Assembly: GCA_016788635.1 (NCBI GenBank)
Contig: JAEUSU010000008.1
Coordinates: 248,001 to 312,000 of the forward strand
Direction of reading: 5' to 3'
DNA from: Flavobacteriales bacterium
Lineage (GTDB): Bacteria; Bacteroidota; Bacteroidia; Flavobacteriales_F; PHOS-HE28
DNA length: 64,000 nucleotides
This document shows, in pieces, positions 10,815 through 17,193 of this stretch. Each line of letters begins with the position of its first letter. The stretch's first letter is position 1. The position numbers and the translations under genes were made by a program. The notes under the pieces were generated by a model, which searched no databases, was not told where the DNA came from, and saw only the letters and a program-made list of their open reading frames with translations.

Positions 10815-11372
10815 ATGGACTTCGCACCCATCGCCGCCGGTGACCGGGCCGCCTTTGAGGCGCTCTTCCGCCTGCACTACCGCGCGCTCTGTGCGTTCGC
10901 GGCGGGCTATGTAAAGGACATGGACCAGGCCGAGGACCTTGTGCAAGACCTGTTTTTCCGCCTGTGGCTGGACCGTGAAAAGGTGAAGGTGACCACCAGC
11001 GTGAAGGCCTATCTGTACGCGGCGGTGCGCAACCGCTGCCTGAACGCGGTGAAAGCGGGTGGCCGGGTGCGTGCGCTGAACGAGGAGGTGGAGGAGCTGC
11101 AGGAAGCACCGGAACGCAGCGAGGATGAGCACGCCGAGCGCATCGCCCGTGTACAGGCCGCCATCGAGTCGCTGCCCGAGGAGCGGCGGAAGGTCTTCAA
11201 GCTGAGCCGCTACGAGGGTCTGAAATATCACGAGATCGCCGAGCGGCTCGGCATCAGCGTAAAGACCGTGGAGAACCAGATGGGCAGTGCGCTCAAGACC
11301 CTGCGCGCGGACCTGAAGGACCTGGTGCCCCTGCTGCCCTGGCTCTTCTGGTGGGGGGAAAGGGGAGGATAG
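10815..11372 (+). CDS. ECF RNA polymerase sigma-70 factor (Bacteroidota FecI-like family)
   Basis: Extracytoplasmic-function sigma factor of 185 residues. Region 2 (residues about 10-80) includes the core-binding stretch DQAEDLVQDLFFRLW and the DNA-melting segment SVKAYLYAAVRNRCLNAVK. Region 4 (about 125-172) has LPEERRKVFKLSRYEGLKYH followed by EIAERLGISVKTVENQMGSA, a helix-turn-helix for the -35 element. There are no extra domains. I chose the ATG at 10815 because the longer frame opens only with TTG. The gene is followed by fecR at 11409, the usual sigma/anti-sigma pair. The stop codon overlaps the first of three repeated promoter-like motifs that probably mark its own regulon. Confidence 0.93.
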   Translation: MDFAPIAAGDRAAFEALFRLHYRALCAFAAGYVKDMDQAEDLVQDLFFRLWLDREKVKVTTSVKAYLYAAVRNRCLNAVKAGGRVRALNEEVEELQEAPERSEDEHAERIARVQAAIESLPEERRKVFKLSRYEGLKYHEIAERLGISVKTVENQMGSALKTLRADLKDLVPLLPWLFWWGERGG

Positions 11373-11396
11373 GGGTATTTGTCAGGTCGGTTGTCA
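11371..11396 (+). promoter_or_regulatory. Putative ECF-sigma promoter 1 (upstream of fecR)
   Basis: AGGGGTAT at 11371-11378 and TGTCA at 11392-11396, separated by 13 bases. The same two boxes with the same spacing occur at 14855 and 17146. The upstream box overlaps the stop codon of the sigma gene, and TGTCA ends 12 bases before the fecR ATG, so the leader would be very short. The layout (G-rich -35, GTCA-like -10) resembles ECF promoters in general. Confidence 0.65.
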
Positions 11397-11408
11397 TCAA
11401 CAGGATAC

Positions 11409-12488
11409 ATGGATCAGAACGGCATCGATAGCGACCTGCTGGCCCGGTACGTGGCCGGGGAGGCGGATCCGTGGCAACGCGCACAAGTGGAGACCTGGGT
11501 GGCGCTGGGCCCGGCGAACGCAGAGGAGCTGGACCGCATGCAGCGCATCTGGTCCATCACCGCCGATGCGGGCTCCACCGCGTTCGCGGCTGAAATGCGG
11601 GCCTGGGCCATCGGGGCCGAAGCGATGGCCAGGGCAAAGGAGGCGGAGGAACGCGCATGGGCAACGGGCGCAGCGGCTGAGGCACGCGCCCGGCTGATGG
11701 AGGACCGGGCCTGGGACAAGGTGCAGGCACGCATCGCTGCACATGAAGGCCGTGGCCGCGTGATCCCCATCCATCGCCGCACGGACCGGCTGCGCTGGCT
11801 GGCGGCTGCGGCGGCGGTGGCGGGCATCGTATTCGCCGTCCGCTGGTTCATGCAGCCCAAGGAGCAGGAGTTCCTGGCCACCACTGCACCCACCGAGGCC
11901 GTGCTCGCGGACAACAGTGCCGTGGTGCTCTCCGCCGGCACACAGCTCACCGCCCGCATGGGCCGCACACGCGAAGTGCGTTTGCAGGGCGAAGCCTACT
12001 TCGAGGTGCAGCGCGATACGTTGCGGCCTTTCGTAGTGGATGCCGGCGCCGTGCAGGTGAGCGTGCTGGGCACGGCCTTCGTGGTGAGCGCCTACGACTC
12101 GTCCGCGATCGTGGAGGTACGCGTACGCAGTGGCCTTGTGCGCGTGGTGGCCGCCGGCGACACGGCGACCCTCACCGCCGGTCAGCACGCCATCTATGAT
12201 CGCACACGGCATGTGCTGGAGCGCCGTGCCGCACCCCCCGCCGAGGTGTGGGGCGTACGTGTGCTGCAGTTCGAGAACGCGCCCCTTTCGCTGGTGGTCG
12301 CTCAGCTGCAGCGCATCTACGGCGTGCAGGTCGCCTTCAGTGACGAGTCCATCGGCCGCTGCCGCCTCACCACCGAGTTCGATGACGAACCCGTGGAGAC
12401 CGTGCTGCGCATCATCGCGGAGACCTTCGGGTTGGAACTGTTGAAGGAGTCGGAACAACGCTACATGCTTTCAGGCGATGGGTGTTGA
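11409..12488 (+). CDS. FecR-family anti-sigma/regulatory membrane protein
   Basis: Anti-sigma regulator of 359 residues that would hold the adjacent ECF factor and relay a signal from an outer-membrane protein. An N-terminal cytoplasmic domain (LLARYVAGEADPWQRAQVET) is followed by an alanine-rich insert with repeated 'ARAKEAEERAWATGA' sequence. A single membrane helix (WLAAAAAVAGIVFAVRWF) lies near residue 130. The FecR domain follows (about 155-250, with LADNSAVVLSAGTQL and GEAYFEVQRD), then a C-terminal DUF4974 secretin/STN-like domain (VLQFENAPLSLVVAQLQRIYG). Start is ATG 11409, 36 bases after the sigma gene. It overlaps the next gene by 11 bases, implying translational coupling. Confidence 0.92.
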   Translation: MDQNGIDSDLLARYVAGEADPWQRAQVETWVALGPANAEELDRMQRIWSITADAGSTAFAAEMRAWAIGAEAMARAKEAEERAWATGAAAEARARLMEDRAWDKVQARIAAHEGRGRVIPIHRRTDRLRWLAAAAAVAGIVFAVRWFMQPKEQEFLATTAPTEAVLADNSAVVLSAGTQLTARMGRTREVRLQGEAYFEVQRDTLRPFVVDAGAVQVSVLGTAFVVSAYDSSAIVEVRVRSGLVRVVAAGDTATLTAGQHAIYDRTRHVLERRAAPPAEVWGVRVLQFENAPLSLVVAQLQRIYGVQVAFSDESIGRCRLTTEFDDEPVETVLRIIAETFGLELLKESEQRYMLSGDGC

Positions 12489-14583
12489 GCGGCATAGGTT
12501 ACGACTGCTGACCTGCCTGGGACTGGCCGTCATGGTACACGCGCTGTGCGCGCAATCCATCCTGCAGCGCCGCGTCACCATCCAGGCCGAGCAGGTGCGG
12601 CTGGCCACCGCGTTGAACCTGCTGGCGCGCGAAGCGCAGTTCAAGCTGAGCTACAATGCCGCCGTGGTGCCGGCGGACAGCCTGGTGAACGTGCGTGCCA
12701 GCGACGAGCGTGTGGACCAGGTATTGAAGCAGCTGCTGCCCCCGGGTGTGCGTTGGAAGGAGAGCGGTCAGCACCTGATCATCACCGGAGCGGTGGGGCC
12801 GAAGCAACGCTTCAACGCGGAGGGCAGCGTGGTGGATGGTGCCACCCGTGCACCGATAGCGCGCGCATCCGTGCTGGAGGTGCGACGCACCAATGCCGGC
12901 AGCACTGATGAGCAGGGCCATTTCCGCTTGGAGCTGAGCGGGGAGCTGGACCGCACGCCGTTGCTCATTTCCCGCAAAGGCTACCGGGATACGGTGGTCT
13001 TTGTGGGCCGCGAGGGGCAGGTGGGGCGTGTGGCACTTCGTCCGCTCGATTCGTTGGAATTTGTCGCGCCCATCTGCCTGTACGAGCGTTGCGGTGTGGA
13101 GGACCTCGGCGTGGCACGCCTGCTGGTGCCCAGTGCGCAGATGGATCAGAGCGCCAACCTGGTGTTCGTGGACAAGCGGCCGTTCCAACTTTCCCTGCTT
13201 CCCACCATCAGCACCAACGGTCCGATCAGCGGTTCGGTGATCAACCACTTCTCCGTTAATCTGCTGGGCGGCTATGCACGCGGGTTGGAGGGCTTCGAGA
13301 TCGGTGGTGCGGTGAACATCGAGAGCCACGACGTGAGCGGCATGCAGATCGCCGGGCTGGCCAACCTGGTGGGCGGCCGAACCAAAGGCATGCAGATCGG
13401 CGGCGCCATCAACCACACCATGCGCTCACTGGAAGGCCTGCAACTGGCCGGGCTGGCCAACACCGTATGGGATACGCTTGCGGGTGTGCAGATAGCAGGC
13501 GGCGTGAGCGTGGTGAAGAACGGCATGACCGGCACGCAGGTAAGCGGACTGGCCAACATAAGCTGGGGCGCGCTGGATGGGGTGCAGGTGGCGGGCGGAG
13601 TGAACATTACACGCCGGGCGGTGAACAAGGTGCAGGTGAGCGGGCTGGGTAACTACGCCGAACGTGTGGAAGGTGCCCAGGTCTCGGCCGGTGTGAACGT
13701 GACACCCGGTGACGTGGGCGGTGCGCAGGTGGGCGCGCTGGGCAACTACGCCCGGTCGGTGGGTGGCGGTCAGGTCTCTGCAGGGGTGAGCATCGCACGG
13801 GATGAGGTGAGCGGTGGGCAGGTGGGTGTGCTCGGCTGTTTCGCGCAGAGCGTAACCGGTGGGCAGGCGGGTGTGTGCCTGAACGTGGTGTTGGACAGCG
13901 TGAGCGGCGGACAGGTGGGCGTGCTGGTGAACTACGCGGGCAACGTGAGCGGTGGGCAGGTGGGCGTGGTGCTGAACGTGGTGCCGGGCACGGTGGATGG
14001 CGGACAGGTCGGGCTGTTCAACTTCGCACGGCGGGCCTATGGCGGTCAGGTGGGCCTGTTCAACTTCAGCGATACGCTCTCCGGCGGCGCCGTGGGCTTG
14101 TTCACCTTTTCGCGTACGGGATACCACCGCGTGGACCTTTCCACCGGTGATGAGATGGCCCTGAGCATCCACTTCCGCACGGGCACCCGGCTCTTCCACA
14201 ACATCCTGGGCTATTCACCACGCGTCACCCCCGACCAGCGCTGGGGCTTTCTCTACGGCGTGGGCACCGAGCCGCGTCTGGGCGAAAGCGGGTTCATGAA
14301 CATCGACCTCACCGCCGAGCAGGTGGTGGAACAGCGGGACTGGGTGGAGGCGGCCAACATCCTCGGGCGGCTGAGCGTGAGCTATGGCGTCGATCTGCAC
14401 GGCCGCTTCGCGTTGTCCGCGGGCCCTCTGCTGAACGTGCTCTTCAGCGACTGGCGCGATCCGGACACCGGCACCTACCTGAGCGCATTGCCACCCGCAA
14501 AGCCCATGATCCAGGGAAGCTCCGGCGACCTGGCCATCTCCGGCTGGCTGGGCTGGAAGGCCACATTGGGCTGGAGGTTCTGA
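12478..14583 (+). CDS. STN-domain + carboxypeptidase-regulatory-like surface protein with 18 short tandem repeats
   Basis: 701 residues. After a signal peptide (LGLAVMVHALCAQ) comes an STN/secretin-TonB short domain (residues about 28-105, RVTIQAEQVRLATALNLLAR). A CarboxypepD_reg-like beta-sandwich follows (about 115-195, AEGSVVDGATRAPIARASV). Residues about 272-549 consist of 18 repeats of 14-16 residues with consensus G-x-Q-V/I-x-G-x-x-N. A C-terminal part of about 150 residues (LFHNILGYSPRVTPDQRWGF and following) looks barrel-like. The repeat style resembles the LA_2272 surface-repeat family known from Leptospira and Bacteroidota; this is recognition, not a search. STN plus carboxypeptidase-like modules normally precede a TonB receptor plug and barrel, but no plug motif is present here. 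It occupies the receptor position of a sigma-FecR operon. Confidence 0.8.
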   Translation: MGVERHRLRLLTCLGLAVMVHALCAQSILQRRVTIQAEQVRLATALNLLAREAQFKLSYNAAVVPADSLVNVRASDERVDQVLKQLLPPGVRWKESGQHLIITGAVGPKQRFNAEGSVVDGATRAPIARASVLEVRRTNAGSTDEQGHFRLELSGELDRTPLLISRKGYRDTVVFVGREGQVGRVALRPLDSLEFVAPICLYERCGVEDLGVARLLVPSAQMDQSANLVFVDKRPFQLSLLPTISTNGPISGSVINHFSVNLLGGYARGLEGFEIGGAVNIESHDVSGMQIAGLANLVGGRTKGMQIGGAINHTMRSLEGLQLAGLANTVWDTLAGVQIAGGVSVVKNGMTGTQVSGLANISWGALDGVQVAGGVNITRRAVNKVQVSGLGNYAERVEGAQVSAGVNVTPGDVGGAQVGALGNYARSVGGGQVSAGVSIARDEVSGGQVGVLGCFAQSVTGGQAGVCLNVVLDSVSGGQVGVLVNYAGNVSGGQVGVVLNVVPGTVDGGQVGLFNFARRAYGGQVGLFNFSDTLSGGAVGLFTFSRTGYHRVDLSTGDEMALSIHFRTGTRLFHNILGYSPRVTPDQRWGFLYGVGTEPRLGESGFMNIDLTAEQVVEQRDWVEAANILGRLSVSYGVDLHGRFALSAGPLLNVLFSDWRDPDTGTYLSALPPAKPMIQGSSGDLAISGWLGWKATLGWRF
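13291..14124 (+). repeat. 18 tandem 42-48-bp coding repeats (G-x-Q-V-x-G-x-x-N surface repeats)
   Basis: In-frame coding repeats. Examples in order are GMQIAGLANLVGGRTK, GVQVAGGVNITRRAVN, GAQVGALGNYARSVG and GGQVGLFNFSDTLS. Early units start with GM/GL/GV and later ones almost all with GGQVG. This gradient suggests growth by duplication towards the 3' end. Confidence 0.85.
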
Positions 14584-14902
14584 GCGTGCTGGCCACCCCT
14601 GTGAACATGCTCGACCGCATCGGCTGATCAAGGCATTCCAAACGCGCGGTTGATCATCGTGTTCCCATTGCCTTGTGGCTTCTGGGTGCCCCGGCCACAT
14701 TTTCACATGCATTTCATTTCCACATCTCCGATCCCGGTTCATACCCCCATTCTTCCGGTCCATGCCACCGCGCTCGTCCGGGTGGATGGCATCCGGGCAC
14801 TTTCGCACCACCTGCGGACGTCAGCCACGAGCGAAAGAATTTCAGACAGGGGATAGGGGTATCCGCCGCAGGTGATGTCACAGGACCAAACAACCCCGGA
14901 AC
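14584..14902. other. Intergenic stretch with ECF-type promoter, no convincing gene
   Basis: These 319 bases separate the repeat protein from the next gene. Small open frames exist but lack a signal peptide, a start context or a recognisable sequence. The supported content is the second copy of the AGGGGTAT-N13-TGTCA motif near the right end. Confidence 0.6.
14855..14880 (+). promoter_or_regulatory. Putative ECF-sigma promoter 2 (upstream of the outer-membrane protein gene)
   Basis: AGGGGTAT at 14855-14862 and TGTCA at 14876-14880 with a 13-base spacer, ending 22 bases before the ATG at 14903. The flanks also match the other copies (GGATAGGGGTAT at the left as at 11371; CAGG immediately to the right as at 17146). 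Confidence 0.65.
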
Positions 14903-15568
14903 ATGACCATGCGCCAGCTCATCACCGCCTTCATCGCCTTTCTGCTCGCCGCCCTGCCCAACCTGCTGCGCGGCCAGGACGACCAGCGCCCGCAGACCCT
15001 GCTGGGTAACGCCGACAACCTGCATCACGGTGGCTGGGGCGCACCCACGGGATTTTATACCCGCATCATGGACCAGGACGCGTTGTTGCTCGGCGCACGT
15101 GGCGGCTGGATCATCAACCACCGTTTCACCCTGGGGCTTGCCGGTCATGGGCTGGTGACCCAGGTGCACAATGCCGCGTACGACCAGCACCTGATCAGCC
15201 AGGGACAGACGCTTACGGACAAGAGCCGTCTCTTCCTCGGCTACGGGGGCTTGTTGTTGGAGCCCATCATTGCGTACCGTTCTCCCATTCATGTGAGCCT
15301 CCCGATCATCATTGGTGCAGGCGGCGCGGGATACAGCTACAGCGGTCCTCCTCCTCCAGACTTCGACCCGCTCACCTACAAGACCGATGGCCAGGCCTTC
15401 TTTGTGTTCGAGCCCGGCCTGGACCTGGAGCTGAACCTCATCCCCCTGCTGCGTATCGGCTTGGGCGTTTCCTACCGCTACACCAGCGATCTGGACATTC
15501 CCGGCACGGCCAAGGATGCCCTGCATGGCTTCAATGCCGGTATGAGCATCAAGGTGGGCCGATTCTGA
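14903..15568 (+). CDS. Putative outer-membrane beta-barrel protein
   Basis: 221 residues with an N-terminal signal peptide (MRQLITAFIAFLLAALPNLLRGQ). The rest has alternating-hydrophobicity strands, glycine-rich turns (GAGGAGYSYSG) and a C-terminal strand (GFNAGMSIKVGRF) ending in phenylalanine, as in outer-membrane barrels. I do not recognise a specific family. Start is ATG 14903, with a second in-frame ATG at 14909. The putative ECF-sigma promoter ends 22 bases upstream, so this gene is a likely member of the regulon of the sigma factor at 10815. The T9SS cargo gene at 15613 follows after 44 bases and may be co-transcribed. Confidence 0.75.
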   Translation: MTMRQLITAFIAFLLAALPNLLRGQDDQRPQTLLGNADNLHHGGWGAPTGFYTRIMDQDALLLGARGGWIINHRFTLGLAGHGLVTQVHNAAYDQHLISQGQTLTDKSRLFLGYGGLLLEPIIAYRSPIHVSLPIIIGAGGAGYSYSGPPPPDFDPLTYKTDGQAFFVFEPGLDLELNLIPLLRIGLGVSYRYTSDLDIPGTAKDALHGFNAGMSIKVGRF

Positions 15569-15601
15569 ACGAATTATCCCGGCGAGGCAACGATCGGCCG
15601 T

Positions 15602-15620
15602 GACTTCAAGTCATGAAGTC
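15602..15620 (+). promoter_or_regulatory. Hairpin enclosing the start codon of the 15613 gene
   Basis: GACTTCA (15602-15608) and TGAAGTC (15614-15620) form a perfect 7-bp stem with a 5-base loop. The ATG at 15613-15615 straddles the loop and the stem. In mRNA this could limit initiation. The arrangement is seen in the sequence; the function is inferred. Confidence 0.4.
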
Positions 15621-17001
15621 GATGGCTCTCCGACCAGTGATCGGCACGCTCGCCTGCCTATTGGCCGCCACGGCCATGGCGCAGCAGCTGGTGCCGAACC
15701 CGAGCTTCGAGACCGTCACCACCTGCCCCACATTCGCCAGCCAGTTGGGCCACGCCGCACCATGGTTCAATCCCACGCAGGGAACGCCTGAGTTGTACCA
15801 CGCCTGCGCAGGCAGCGGAAGCTATGCCGGGGTACCGGCCAACAGTTCAGGTGGTTTCCAAATGCCCCGCACGGGCCAGGGCTTCGCGGGCTTGTACACC
15901 TACAAGCTGGGCTATCCGAACGTGCGCGAGTACATCGCCGTGCCCTTGTTGCAACCCCTGCAGGCGGGCACCTGCTACCAGTTCCGCATGTATGTGAACA
16001 TGCCGGACGACTTTGAGCTTGCCTGCGATGCCATCGGTGTGCACTTCAGCACCGGCCCGCTCATTGTGCAGACCGTATACCTGCTTCCAGTGACCCCGCA
16101 GATCGAACACCCCATCGGGCAGCTCATTACTGACACGGTAGGCTGGACGGAGGTGAACGGCGTGTACACCGCTGTGGGTGGGGAGGACCACCTCACCATC
16201 GGCAACTTCCGCACCGATGTGCAGACCACCATCCAATTGGTGAACCCTGGCGTGTGGTACCAGGGGCAGGCCTATCTGCTGGTGGATGACGTGAGCCTGG
16301 AGCCGATCCCGGATGACCTGGACCTGGGTCCGGACACCGCGTTCTGCACAGGCGGTTCCGTGGTGCTCGATGCCAGCGTGCCCGGAGCCACGAGCGTACT
16401 TTGGAACGATGGGTCCACTGCCGCCGTGCGCACCGTATCCACTGCCGGCACCTTCAGCGTTGCCGTGAACCTGGGCGGTTGCTTTTTGCATGACACCGTG
16501 GTGGTGCGTGTGGTGCCCGAGCCCTTCCTGGACCTGGGGCCGGACCTGCTGCTTTGTCCGGGGCAGCGTCTCCTGATCCTTCCCGACATGGACTCTGCCA
16601 GCGTGCTCACCTGGCAGGATGGTGCACCGGTGATCGGCCGCATGGTGGAATGGCCCGGCCGCTATGCCGCCACCGCCACCAACGCCTGTGGCACCGCGAG
16701 CGATGCGGTGGATGTGTTCGCCGACTCCTGTCCGGACATCATCTACATGCCCAACGCCTTCACCCCGGATGGCAACGGCCATAACGACCGCTTCGCGCCC
16801 GTGTATGACCGACGCGTGTGGAGCGTGAGCTTCACCGTGTACGACCGCTGGGGAATGACCGTGTTCACAGCACAGGAAGGGGTGGAATGGGATGGGGCCG
16901 GTGCGCCACCAGGCCCCTATACCGTACTGGTGGAAGCACGGTCGCTGGCGGAGCCCAACCATGCGCGGCAGCTCGCCGGGCATGTGATGCTGCTGCGCTG
17001 A
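15613..17001 (+). CDS. Secreted T9SS type-B cargo protein with N-terminal jelly-roll-like domain
   Basis: 462 residues. Signal peptide ends in LAATAMAQ. Residues about 22-235 (LVPNPSFETVTTCPTF, LQAGTCYQFRMYVNMP, LLVDDVSLEPI) have the layout of a carbohydrate-binding-like jelly roll. Two short Ig/PKD-like units follow (LGPDTAFCTGGSVVLDASV; LGPDLLLCPGQRLLIL). The C-terminal 85 residues (IYMPNAFTPDGNGHNDRF, VYDRWGMTVFTA) are the CHU_C T9SS sorting domain shared with the giant proteins at 1904 and 6423. It lies 44 bases after the outer-membrane protein gene, so it may share its ECF-type promoter. Its ATG is inside a small hairpin. Confidence 0.88.
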   Translation: MKSMALRPVIGTLACLLAATAMAQQLVPNPSFETVTTCPTFASQLGHAAPWFNPTQGTPELYHACAGSGSYAGVPANSSGGFQMPRTGQGFAGLYTYKLGYPNVREYIAVPLLQPLQAGTCYQFRMYVNMPDDFELACDAIGVHFSTGPLIVQTVYLLPVTPQIEHPIGQLITDTVGWTEVNGVYTAVGGEDHLTIGNFRTDVQTTIQLVNPGVWYQGQAYLLVDDVSLEPIPDDLDLGPDTAFCTGGSVVLDASVPGATSVLWNDGSTAAVRTVSTAGTFSVAVNLGGCFLHDTVVVRVVPEPFLDLGPDLLLCPGQRLLILPDMDSASVLTWQDGAPVIGRMVEWPGRYAATATNACGTASDAVDVFADSCPDIIYMPNAFTPDGNGHNDRFAPVYDRRVWSVSFTVYDRWGMTVFTAQEGVEWDGAGAPPGPYTVLVEARSLAEPNHARQLAGHVMLLR

Positions 17002-17145
17002 CGCCTGCGTGTCAGGTCCTTTCCATTCCATGTTGGAATTATACCTGCTCGTTGCGATCGCCATGTGATGCGCATGCGCCGAGCGGCACTTTCGCGCCGC
17101 CCTAAGGCAAAGACCGGTCAAGTGACGAAAGGTGAAGGGGGGAGT

Positions 17146-17171
17146 AGGGGTATTCATACCGGTCGCTGTCA
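17146..17171 (+). promoter_or_regulatory. Putative ECF-sigma promoter 3 (upstream of the TonB-dependent receptor)
   Basis: AGGGGTAT at 17146-17153 and TGTCA at 17167-17171 with a 13-base spacer, ending 22 bases before the receptor ATG at 17194. Spacing to the start is the same as at the 14903 gene. Confidence 0.65.
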
Positions 17172-17193
17172 CAGGGGAAACAAGACCAAGCTC

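Noticed and set aside
9762..11231. Minus-strand frame of 489 codons across the second giant protein and the sigma gene
   Set aside because: It crosses two well-supported plus-strand genes and has composition typical of an antisense shadow.
14650..14856. Short open frame in the 319-base gap before the outer-membrane protein gene
   Set aside because: No signal peptide, no known motif, and it overlaps the putative ECF promoter; nothing supports translation.
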